A DNA stretch of 5,048 bases from a bacterium (GCA_021807645.1 JAKBCP010000093.1:1-5048); one strand, 5' to 3'; counted from the stretch's first letter, positions 1-5,048 are shown. Notes: generated by a model not told the origin, from the letters alone. Translations and numbers: made by a program.

Positions 1-117
1 GGCGAGAATCGCACCGGCATCGCAATCGAGAGCGTCCGTCCGCTTGGAGTGGCACCGCGCACGCGTTCGCCGTACGTCGAACGGCTCGCCGACGAGTTGG
101 AGAAAACCTCGATGTAG
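1..117 (+). CDS. C-terminal end of an unidentified protein (partial, truncated by window start)
   Basis: Frame 1 is open from the first base to a TAG at 115-117 and encodes 38 residues, ending in R-T-R-S-P-Y-V-E-R-L-A-D-E-L-E-K-T-S-M. Third positions are mostly G or C, as in the confident genes here, and the last 15 or so residues would form an amphipathic, charged helix typical of a protein C-terminus. The frame stops just before the repeat-filled gap, and it converges on serS, which is a natural place for a gene to end. I do not recognise the family from so short a tail and assign no function. The alternative is that this is a chance open frame, since stop codons are rare in GC-rich DNA. 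Sequence upstream of the window would settle it. Confidence 0.5.
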   Translation, partial: GENRTGIAIESVRPLGVAPRTRSPYVERLADELEKTSM

Positions 118-121
118 CCGA

Positions 122-150
122 CGTCACGCCGCGATGCAGATGTCACGCCG
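122..150. repeat. Short direct repeat on the left flank of the REPIN
   Basis: GTCACGCCG occurs at 123-131 and again at 142-150, 19 bases apart. The second copy runs into the left REP head. This partly mirrors the tandem end copies on the right flank, as if the left end had also been duplicated. The repeat is short and could be chance. Confidence 0.35.
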
Positions 151-178
151 AGTAGATGGCGAAGCCATCGTATCGAGG
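148..178 (+). repeat. REP half-element A
   Basis: The left half reads CCGAGTAG, then the ATGGC-GAA-GCCAT hairpin, then CGTATCGAGG. Read on the minus strand, the right half (192-220) has the same two flanking blocks around a different hairpin, so each half looks like one REP unit: conserved head, variable stem-loop, conserved tail. From memory, not a search, repeats of the form GAGTAG-hairpin-GTATCGA also occur in some high-GC actinobacterial genomes. Confidence 0.65.
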
Positions 179-191
179 CGGCGAAGGAGGC

Positions 192-220
192 CCTCGATAC
201 GGCCCTGCGGGCCTACTCGG
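192..220 (-). repeat. REP half-element B (inverted copy of A)
   Basis: Read on the minus strand this is CCGAGTAG, a GCCC-GCA-GGGC hairpin, then CGTATCGAGG. The head (8 bases) and tail (10 bases) match half A exactly. The stem differs in sequence and is one pair shorter, yet is still fully self-complementary. That pattern indicates that the stem pairing is conserved rather than its sequence. Confidence 0.65.
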
Positions 221-275
221 GCTGACAGGGTGCGGTCTACGTGGGCTGACGGAGCGCGGCGCTACTCGGGCGCGG
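213..275. repeat. Degenerate tandem repeat of the REP end, about 24-25 base period
   Basis: Three copies of the REP end follow one another. Copy 1 is CTACTCGGGCTGAC at 213-226 and is part of the REPIN. Copy 2 is CTACGTGGGCTGAC at 237-250 with two changes. Copy 3 is CTACTCGGGC at 262-271, after which it diverges. The spacings are 24 and 25 bases, and a G-rich, GCGG-containing segment follows each copy. Copy 3 contains the serS stop codon (TAG on the minus strand at 262-264). The copies may be remnants of serial duplication of the repeat end. Confidence 0.5.
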
Positions 276-1554
276 TGATACGGTCGGCGCCGACGTATCG
301 GCGTAGGACTTCGGGAACGACGACGCTGCCGTCGGCCTGCTGGTAGTTTTCGAGCACGGCGAGCAACGTGCGCCCGATTGCCAACCCCGAGCCGTTGAGC
401 GTATGCACCAATTCCGGTTTCGCTTTTGCGTCGCGGCGGAAACGCATCTGTGAACGTCGTGCTTGAAAATCGGTGCAGTTCGAACAAGAACTGATCTCGC
501 GATATTCGTTGCTGCTGGGAAGCCAAACTTCAAGATCGTATGTTTTTGCGGCGTTGAAGCCGAGATCGCCCGCGCAGAGTGCGAGCACGCGATAGGGGAG
601 CCCGAGTTCCTCGAGCAATGCCGCGGCGTCGGCGGTCATGGTTTCGAGTGCCGCAAACGAATCTTCGGGGCGCTCGATCCGCACGAGTTCGACCTTCTCG
701 AATTGGTGTTGCCGGATCAACCCACGGGTGTCTTTGCCCGCGGCGCCCGCTTCTTTTCGAAAGCACGGCGAGTAGGCCGCGTAGCGAATCGGCAGTGCCG
801 CTCCGTCGAAGATTTCTTCGCCGTGCAGTGCCGTCAGCGGCACTTCGGCCGTTGGGATGAGATAGAGGCCGGCCTCGAGATCGGCAAACATCGCATCGGA
901 GAATTTCGTGAGTTGCCCGGTTCGCCACATCGTCTGTTGCGTGACGAGATAGGGTGGTGCGATCTCCACATACCCGCGCGCGGCGGCGCGATCGAGAAAG
1001 AACTGTGCGATCGCGCGCGAGAGTCGTGCGCCGAGCCCCCGGAGTACCGCAAAACGGCTCCCCGAGAGTTTTGCGGCGCGTTCGAAATCGAGGATGCCGA
1101 GCCGTTCGCCGATCTCCCAATGCGGTTGCGGGGCGAACGCAAACTCGCGCGGCGTACCCCAACTGCGGATCGTCACGTTGTGTGCGGCGTCGGCTCCGTC
1201 GGGAGTGCTGTCGTCGACGATATTCGGCGACTGCACGAGGAGCTCACGCAACGGCGATTCGGGTGCATCCGGGGCGAGCGATTTCGCCGTCTCGTCGAGC
1301 GCGGCGATCTCACCGTCGAGTGCCGCGATCTGCGGGCGTAGCTTCGCGGCCGCTGCCGCTCGGTCGCTCGCCTTTGCTATCTCGGCGCTGAGACGATTCT
1401 TCTCCGCCTTTTTTGTTTCGAGATCGGTAAGGGCGAGGCGGTGCCGCTCGTCGAGACGCAGAATCTCATCGACGAACGACGGATCGCTACCGCGCCGGAT
1501 TGCGGAACGACGGATGCGATCGGGGTCGCGACGACAGAGAGAAATATCGAGCAT
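262..1554 (-). CDS. serS: Seryl-tRNA synthetase (serine--tRNA ligase)
   Basis: This cytoplasmic class II aminoacyl-tRNA synthetase charges tRNA-Ser (and tRNA-Sec) with serine using ATP. The 430 residues match the usual bacterial length. It opens with the typical MLDI and an N-terminal region whose residues about 27-95 are rich in charged and Ala/Leu residues, forming the antiparallel coiled-coil arm that grips the tRNA long variable arm. The catalytic domain follows: a motif 1 region near 170-203, RTGQLTKFSDAMF (211-223), the serine-pocket PTAEVPL (234-240), motif 2 FRKEAG...GLIRQHQFEKVE (265-289), EYREISSCSNC (350-360) and motif 3 NGSGLAIGRTLLAVLEN (387-403) with its arginine at 395. Nothing essential is missing. 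The ATG at 1554 is supported by the canonical N-terminus and by GGAG (plus-strand 1559-1562), although the spacing is only 4 bases. Its start overlaps the moeA start, so its promoter must lie inside moeA. No T-box leader is possible within non-coding DNA here. Confidence 0.97.
   Translation of the reverse strand: MLDISLCRRDPDRIRRSAIRRGSDPSFVDEILRLDERHRLALTDLETKKAEKNRLSAEIAKASDRAAAAAKLRPQIAALDGEIAALDETAKSLAPDAPESPLRELLVQSPNIVDDSTPDGADAAHNVTIRSWGTPREFAFAPQPHWEIGERLGILDFERAAKLSGSRFAVLRGLGARLSRAIAQFFLDRAAARGYVEIAPPYLVTQQTMWRTGQLTKFSDAMFADLEAGLYLIPTAEVPLTALHGEEIFDGAALPIRYAAYSPCFRKEAGAAGKDTRGLIRQHQFEKVELVRIERPEDSFAALETMTADAAALLEELGLPYRVLALCAGDLGFNAAKTYDLEVWLPSSNEYREISSCSNCTDFQARRSQMRFRRDAKAKPELVHTLNGSGLAIGRTLLAVLENYQQADGSVVVPEVLRRYVGADRITAPE
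277..299. repeat. Inverted repeat at the 3' end of serS
   Basis: GATAC (277-281) and GTATC (295-299) flank a perfect 12-base palindrome, GTCGGCGCCGAC (283-294), with one unpaired G at 282. It encodes part of the serS C-terminal tail (residues about 419-425), so it is coding, but as RNA it could form a stable hairpin just before the stop codon. The GATAC/GTATC arms share bases with the REP tail. It could aid 3'-end formation. No T-tract follows, so it is not an intrinsic terminator of standard form. Confidence 0.4.
1474..1515. repeat. 11-base direct repeat upstream of moeA, inside serS
   Basis: GAACGACGGAT occurs at 1474-1484 and 1505-1515, exactly 31 bases apart, or about three helical turns. 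Both copies lie within serS codons but in different reading frames, so the repeat does not come from a repeated peptide. The pair sits 38-79 bases before the moeA start, where a promoter or operator would be expected. It could equally be chance. Confidence 0.3.
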
Positions 1555-1555
1555 G
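1552..1555. promoter_or_regulatory. Overlapping divergent start codons of serS and moeA (CATG)
   Basis: CATG at 1552-1555 contains the minus-strand serS ATG (1554 down to 1552) and the plus-strand moeA ATG (1553-1555), which share two base pairs. The divergent genes therefore have no intergenic DNA, and each promoter must lie within the other gene's 5' coding sequence. For serS the ribosome site candidate is GGAG at plus-strand 1559-1562. For moeA only a purine-rich AGAGAGAAA at 1536-1544 is visible. I could not identify convincing -35/-10 boxes on either strand. Confidence 0.7.
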
Positions 1556-2797
1556 GAACTCCGCGCCGTTGGCTTCGATGAATCACGACTCCTCGCGCCG
1601 GGGCGCGCGCTGGATATTTTTTTTCAGCGCGCATCGTTACCGCCGCCGAGGCGTGAGAGCGTCGAGCTCGACGCGGCGCTCGGGCGTTATCTCGCCGTCG
1701 AGGTGCGAGCCGAGTCGGCACTTCCGCCGAGCGCGCGATCGGCGATGGATGGGTTCGCGCTCGGCGCGGCGAGTACGCCCGGTCGCCTACGCATCGTCGG
1801 TGCGGTGGCGATGGGGCGCCGTTACCCCGACTCCGTCGGCCCCGGTGAAGCGGTGCGGATTCCGACCGGCGGCGTGCTTCCCCGGGGTTGCGATGCCGTG
1901 CTGCCGATCGAGGCGGCCCGCGTGGAGGGCGACGAGCTTCTCTGCGAGGCGCTGCAGCCGGGCGATGCGGTAACGCCGGCCGGAAGCGATCTTCGCGCCG
2001 GCGAGCATCTGCTCGGCGTCGGTCGGTGCATCGGCGCGCCGGAGCTCTCGTTGCTCGCCACCCTCGGCCTCGCTCGCGTCGAAGTCTTCCGCCGCCCTCG
2101 CGTCGCCGTGCTCTCTAGTGGAGACGAGCTCGTAGCGATCGACGCACGCCCCGAAGCGTGGCAGGTTCGCGATTCGAATCGGTACGCGATCGCCGGCGCC
2201 CTGCGGGCGATGGGTGCAGATGCGGTCCATCTTCCCAGCGTCGGCGATGCCCCCGGCGAATTGCTCGCCGCGCTGAAGCATACAGTCGCTTGCTACGATG
2301 CCGTCGTTCTGAGCGGTGGCTCTTCGGTTGGGGAGCGCGACGAGACGCCGGTCGCCGTGGCAGCGCTCGGCTCACCCGGTGCGATCGTCCACGGCCTCAA
2401 GGTGAAGCCCGGGAAACCGACGCTGCTCGGGGCGGTCGGAGCGGTCCCCATCCTCGGCCTCCCGGGCAACCCGAGCTCCTCGCTCCTCATTCTCGATGCG
2501 GTCGGCGGGCCGATTTTGGCGCGGCTCTGCGGCGCGCAGCCACGGGGGGCGCTTTTTTCCGCGCGTCTGGGTGCCCCGCTGCGGAAGCGTCTGGGGTGGA
2601 CTTGGTACCTTCCGGTCGCGGTGGAGCAAGGGCCCGACGGCCTTGTGGCACAACCTCTCGCCTTACGTTCATCGATGACGAGCCTTGCCGCACGTTCCGA
2701 CGGCTATCTCGCCCTCGGTGAAGAGATCGAAACGCTCGCGGTTGGGGAGCGGGTCGATATCTATCGCTACGCTCATGGAGGACCCCCCACCGCGTGA
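1553..2797 (+). CDS. moeA: Molybdopterin molybdenumtransferase MoeA
   Basis: MoeA inserts molybdate into adenylylated molybdopterin, the last common step of molybdenum cofactor synthesis in the cytoplasm. The 414 residues fit the family (about 400-410). Hallmarks in order are SAMDG (63-67), IPTGG with a conserved Thr at 105, SSGDEL (188-193), RDSNR (206-210), SGGSSVGERDETP (254-266) with Asp263 at the usual acidic site, KVKPGKP (283-289) and LPGNPSSS (303-310). The middle part is the MoaB/Mog-like domain, and the last 80 or so residues fit the C-terminal beta domain. The ATG at 1553 is chosen because no ATG, GTG or TTG follows in frame before the conserved core. An in-frame ATG at 1514 would lengthen it by 13 residues into antisense serS. 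The frame stays open back to 1094, but that is antisense to serS. An 8-T run lies in codons 22-24. It is the first gene of a four-gene operon, and no other molybdenum cofactor gene is nearby. Confidence 0.94.
   Translation: MELRAVGFDESRLLAPGRALDIFFQRASLPPPRRESVELDAALGRYLAVEVRAESALPPSARSAMDGFALGAASTPGRLRIVGAVAMGRRYPDSVGPGEAVRIPTGGVLPRGCDAVLPIEAARVEGDELLCEALQPGDAVTPAGSDLRAGEHLLGVGRCIGAPELSLLATLGLARVEVFRRPRVAVLSSGDELVAIDARPEAWQVRDSNRYAIAGALRAMGADAVHLPSVGDAPGELLAALKHTVACYDAVVLSGGSSVGERDETPVAVAALGSPGAIVHGLKVKPGKPTLLGAVGAVPILGLPGNPSSSLLILDAVGGPILARLCGAQPRGALFSARLGAPLRKRLGWTWYLPVAVEQGPDGLVAQPLALRSSMTSLAARSDGYLALGEEIETLAVGERVDIYRYAHGGPPTA
2777..2781 (+). promoter_or_regulatory. Ribosome binding site for the hisC-type gene
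   Basis: GGAGG lies inside the end of moeA, 12 bases before the GTG at 2794. The spacing is a little long, but this is the clearest Shine-Dalgarno sequence in the operon. It supports the GTG start that overlaps the moeA stop. Confidence 0.6.
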
Positions 2798-3891
2798 TTC
2801 GGCCGAATTCAACGATCGACGCGATTCCAGCGGGAGAGCCGTTTGTCGGCCCCGAGCGTATCATGCGCGAACGTGGGCTCAAAACGATGCTGCGGCTCGG
2901 TGCAAACGAGAGCGCCTTCGGCCCATCGCCCCAGGCGATTGCGGCAATGACCGCCGAATTGCCGCGCTTGTCGTGGTACGGCGACCCCGATTCCTACGAA
3001 CTGCGCAGCGCAATCGCTGCGCGCTGGAATTGCAATCGCGACGAGATACTCGTTACGAGCGGCATCGACGAACTGCTCGGCCTGGTCGTGCGCTGCTTCC
3101 TGGCCGTCGGCGAGAGTGTGGTAGCAACGGCGGGGACCTACCCCACCTTCGCCTATCACGCGATCGGATACGGTGGCCGCGTCGAGAGCGTCGCCTATCG
3201 TGAGGACGGCTGCATCGATCTCGATGCCTTGGCTACCGCAGCGCAGCGATGCGATGCCGCAATCTGCTATCTCGCCAATCCCGACAACCCCAGCGGTTCG
3301 TTCGCCGACGCGGATGCGATCGCGCGCCTTCGTTCGGCGTTGCCGGCGCGCACGCTGCTGCTGCTCGATGAAGCGTATGCCGAGTTCGCCGATGCGAGGG
3401 CGCTCCCCGCGCCGCGTCCGCTGCCCGGTATCGTGCGCGCGCGCACTTTCTCGAAACTATACGGCCTCGCCGGGGCACGAATCGGCTACGGCGTTGCGCC
3501 GCAAGCCCTCCTTGCCCCGATGCTCAAAGTGCGCTTGCAGTACGGTGTCAATCGAAACGCGCAGATCGGCGCGCTTGCGGCATTGGGCGACGCGGTGTTC
3601 GCGCGCGACGTCCTCGAACGCACGGCGCGCGGACGTGCCGAGTACGCCGCTCTCGGCGCGGCGTTGGGGTTGCCGACGCTCGATTCAACGACGAACTTCG
3701 TCTGCTTCGATTGCTCGTCGCGCGAGCGCGCCGACGAAATTTTAGAGGCGCTCTTGCAGCGTGGGGTCTGGACGCGTAAGCCCGGCATGGCACCGCTCGA
3801 TCGTTGCGTGCGAGTTACCGTCGGCAACGAAAGCGACCGGGAACGTTTCGCGAGCGAGCTGCGCGCGATCCGAGCGCGAGTGACGGTATGA
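2794..3891 (+). CDS. hisC: Histidinol-phosphate aminotransferase family protein (PLP-dependent, fold type I)
   Basis: The protein is 365 residues, the usual HisC length. Visible family motifs are LGANESAFGPSP (35-46), YGDPDSYELR (62-71), TSGIDELL (88-95), TYPTFAYHA (115-123), YLANPDNPSG (159-168), LLDEAYAEF (190-198), RTFSKLYGLAGARIGYG (217-233) with the PLP Schiff-base lysine at 221, and the C-terminal VRVTVGNESD (339-348). HisC transfers an amino group between glutamate and imidazole-acetol phosphate in histidine synthesis. The same family includes aromatic amino-acid and other aminotransferases, and these motifs do not fully separate them. No other his gene is beside it, so the substrate is uncertain. 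The GTG start overlaps the moeA stop by 4 bases (GTGA) and is preceded by GGAGG. The ATG of the next gene overlaps its own TGA stop. The family is certain; the exact substrate is inferred. Confidence 0.85.
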   Translation: MIRPNSTIDAIPAGEPFVGPERIMRERGLKTMLRLGANESAFGPSPQAIAAMTAELPRLSWYGDPDSYELRSAIAARWNCNRDEILVTSGIDELLGLVVRCFLAVGESVVATAGTYPTFAYHAIGYGGRVESVAYREDGCIDLDALATAAQRCDAAICYLANPDNPSGSFADADAIARLRSALPARTLLLLDEAYAEFADARALPAPRPLPGIVRARTFSKLYGLAGARIGYGVAPQALLAPMLKVRLQYGVNRNAQIGALAALGDAVFARDVLERTARGRAEYAALGAALGLPTLDSTTNFVCFDCSSRERADEILEALLQRGVWTRKPGMAPLDRCVRVTVGNESDRERFASELRAIRARVTV

Positions 3892-4619
3892 GATACGCGT
3901 TCATCTCCGATATTCATTCGAATATCGAGGCGCTCGATGCGGCGCTCGCCTATATCGCACCCGAAGACACCGTCGTCTGTCTCGGCGACATTATCGGGTA
4001 CGGACCGAACCCGAATGAATGCATCGCCCGCGTGCGCGAACGTTCGAAATTCGTCGTTATGGGCAATCACGACCTTGCCGTGCTCAACGGTTTCGGCGTC
4101 GAACGCTTCAACGACGCGGCTCGAGCGGCGGTGTCATGGACGCGCGAGGTTCTCGATCCGGAACACCGCGCGTGGATCGATACGCTTGCGTACGAACTGA
4201 GGCTCCCGGAGATGTTGTTCGTACACGGCGCACCGGTTGACTACTTCGAATACATTCTCGACGTGCGGGAGGCGGCAACGGCGTTCGCCGCTACCGACGC
4301 ACCGATCGTTTTCATCGGTCACACGCATATCCCCGAACTCTGGACCCTCGACGCCGAAGGTGCCTACGGGCACGTGCACGTGCAGCACGGCGGCACGCAT
4401 CGGCTCGACATCGCTGCGGGAAATAGATATATTGTCGATGTCGGAAGCATCGGGCAACCACGCGATCTCAACCCCGAGGGATCGATTGCCATCTACGACG
4501 ACGTTCGCAAAGAAGTGGAATGGGTCCGCTTCGAGTACGACATCGGAAAGACGCAGGCGAAGATTCGCGCTGCCGGCTTGCCGGCCTATCTTGCGATGCG
4601 TTTAGGTTCGGGGCGTTGA
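3888..4619 (+). CDS. Calcineurin-like metallophosphoesterase (YfcE/MJ0936-type)
   Basis: This is a small cytoplasmic dinuclear-metal phosphoesterase of 243 residues. All metal-site blocks are present in order: SDIHSN (7-12; Asp8, His10), CLGDIIGYGPNP (31-42; Asp34), MGNHD (58-62; Asn60, His61), FVHGAP (111-116; His113), and FIGHTH (142-147; His145, His147). VDVGSIGQPRD (183-193) matches the VNPGSVGQPRD-type loop common in this branch. Relatives hydrolyse phosphodiesters such as artificial aryl phosphates or cyclic nucleotides; the natural substrate here is unknown. The stretch at 161-172 is unusually histidine-rich, with four His. ATG at 3888 is chosen over an in-frame ATG at 3804 because MRYAFISDIHSN is the normal family N-terminus and this start gives a 4-base ATGA overlap with the previous gene. 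No good Shine-Dalgarno is visible, so translation is probably coupled to the gene before it. Confidence 0.93.
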   Translation: MRYAFISDIHSNIEALDAALAYIAPEDTVVCLGDIIGYGPNPNECIARVRERSKFVVMGNHDLAVLNGFGVERFNDAARAAVSWTREVLDPEHRAWIDTLAYELRLPEMLFVHGAPVDYFEYILDVREAATAFAATDAPIVFIGHTHIPELWTLDAEGAYGHVHVQHGGTHRLDIAAGNRYIVDVGSIGQPRDLNPEGSIAIYDDVRKEVEWVRFEYDIGKTQAKIRAAGLPAYLAMRLGSGR

Positions 4620-5048
4620 GCGGGGTCCCCGTCGACGACGGACGGTGTTTTGCGTGCGGCCCGGAGAACGCGATCGGCCTGCGCATGCATTTCGAACGCA
4701 GCGGCGACGGCGTCGTCGCTCACCTTCGGCTTCGCCCGGAATTTCAGGGCTGGAAAGGCATCGCACACGGCGGTATCGCGATCGCTTTGCTCGATGAGGT
4801 CATGGCGCATGCCGCCGGTGCCGCGGGACATCGCGGCGTTACGGCGTCGCTCGACGCGCGCTTTCGCAAACCGGTGCCGCTCGACGCGCCGCTGGTCGTC
4901 TTCGGACGCGTCACCGGTCAGCGTCGCAACATCCTTTCGTTGGAGGGACGCGTCAGCGATGCCGCCGGACAGACCTTGGTTGAAGGAACCGCGCGCTTTC
5001 TTTCGCGCGGACCGCTCGATGCAGTCGACGATCGGCGCAATCCTAACG
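4616..5048 (+). CDS. PaaI/THEM4-like hotdog-fold thioesterase (partial at 3' end)
   Basis: The frame is open from a TTG at 4616 to the window edge, giving 144 complete codons with no stop seen. It encodes an acyl-CoA thioesterase-like hotdog domain. RCFACGPENAIGLRMHF (10-26) is the N-terminal signature of PaaI-like proteins, with Cys11 and Cys14. WKGIAHGGIAIALLDE (46-61) covers the central helix, where Asp60 or Glu61 is the expected catalytic acid and His51-Gly52-Gly53 the HGG motif. RFRKPVPLDAPL (83-94) and EGTARF (123-128) are the typical strand regions. Relatives hydrolyse acyl-CoA thioesters; the substrate cannot be told. The TTG start overlaps the previous stop (TTGA), and no ATG or GTG occurs in frame before the signature. 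A weak TTTAGG lies 9 bases upstream. The hotdog domain looks essentially complete, so the stop is probably just beyond the window. Confidence 0.88.
   Translation, partial: MSGVPVDDGRCFACGPENAIGLRMHFERSGDGVVAHLRLRPEFQGWKGIAHGGIAIALLDEVMAHAAGAAGHRGVTASLDARFRKPVPLDAPLVVFGRVTGQRRNILSLEGRVSDAAGQTLVEGTARFLSRGPLDAVDDRRNPN

Larger units (their letters stand above)
141..227. repeat. REPIN-like inverted pair of REP elements with four-way-junction folding potential
   Basis: A long interrupted inverted repeat fills the gap between two convergent genes. The outer arms are TGTCA (141-145) with TGACA (223-227), then a 2-base mismatch, then CCGAGTAG (148-155) with CTACTCGG (213-220). Inside are three adjoining hairpins. 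The first is ATGGC-GAA-GCCAT (156-168). The second is CGTATCGAGG (169-178) pairing with CCTCGATACG (192-201) across a 13-base loop. The third is GCCC-TGC-GGGC (202-212). Positions 148-220 can therefore form a four-way junction with every junction base paired. Pairs of REP sequences in inverted orientation are known as REPINs and are commonly mobilised by RAYT (Y1/HUH) transposases encoded elsewhere in the genome. No such gene is in this window. The position between convergent 3' ends is typical of REPs, where they can affect transcript ends or supercoiling. The structure is seen directly; the REPIN label and any role are inference. Confidence 0.75.

Noticed and set aside
148..220. tRNA or tRNA-like gene
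   Set aside because: The fold is cloverleaf-shaped, but the arm sizes are wrong (8-bp outer stem, 3-base and 13-base loops). There is no TTC-type T-loop, no 7-base anticodon loop and no CCA-type end. The symmetry of the two halves fits an inverted REP pair better.
143..526. 127-codon minus-strand open frame spanning the intergenic gap and serS 3' end
   Set aside because: It runs through the repeat region and overlaps serS in another frame. It is Arg/Pro/Ser-rich low complexity with no recognisable domain.
770..797. Another REP-like head, GAGTAG followed by GAATCGG
   Set aside because: It encodes the conserved serS segment RYAAYSPCF, and the tail does not match the REP tail. The similarity follows from coding sequence.
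463..1341. 292-codon open frame on the plus strand opposite serS
   Set aside because: It lies entirely antisense to a certain seryl-tRNA synthetase with all motifs intact. Its translation resembles no family I recognise, and long antisense frames are expected in GC-rich coding DNA.
1094..1552. 153-codon upstream extension of the moeA frame
   Set aside because: The extension is antisense to serS, is low-complexity Ser/Arg/Ala, and precedes the normal MoeA N-terminus. The ATG at 1553 gives the expected family length.
1594..1624. Intrinsic terminator (GC hairpin then T8)
   Set aside because: The T-run begins 9 bases after the stem rather than directly after it, and it sits inside the start of moeA, where a terminator makes little sense without a leader-regulation system.
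4572..4585. Hairpin GCCGGC-TT-GCCGGC near the end of the phosphoesterase gene
   Set aside because: The 2-base loop makes the full stem unlikely. It is short, lies within coding sequence and has no T-tract. Such GC palindromes are common here by composition.

Overview
The window is 5,048 bases of GC-rich bacterial chromosome with dense gene packing. Third codon positions are strongly G/C biased, and all the recognisable products are housekeeping enzymes. The phylum cannot be fixed from the sequence. The codon style and gene set would suit a high-GC uncultured lineage such as Eremiobacterota (WPS-2) or an actinobacterium-like group, but this is only a weak impression.

Layout. Positions 1-117 hold the last 38 codons of an unidentified plus-strand gene. 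Positions 118-261 are the only real intergenic space and lie between two convergent genes. This gap is filled by a highly ordered inverted repeat, a REPIN-like pair of REP half-elements (about 141-227), followed by a short degenerate tandem repeat of one repeat end. Positions 262-1554 (minus) are serS, a complete seryl-tRNA synthetase. At position 1552 the minus-strand serS start codon and the plus-strand moeA start codon overlap within one CATG, so the divergent pair has no intergenic DNA. On the plus strand there follows a tightly coupled operon: moeA (1553-2797, molybdenum insertase), a hisC-type aminotransferase (2794-3891), a calcineurin-like/YfcE-type metallophosphoesterase (3888-4619) and a PaaI-like hotdog thioesterase (4616 to past the window end).

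How the genes work together. Each operon junction is a 4-base stop/start overlap (GTGA, ATGA, TTGA, in that order), so the four genes are probably co-transcribed and translationally coupled. Their biochemical roles (molybdenum cofactor, amino-acid transamination, phosphoester hydrolysis, acyl-CoA hydrolysis) do not form one obvious pathway, so this looks like a packed housekeeping operon rather than a dedicated system. No CRISPR array, phage gene, transposase, rRNA or tRNA is visible.

The most unusual element is the repeat at 141-227. Its 73-base core (148-220) can fold into a four-way junction with no unpaired base at the junction. Its two halves keep the same flanking blocks but carry different hairpin stems that remain self-complementary, which suggests selection on structure.
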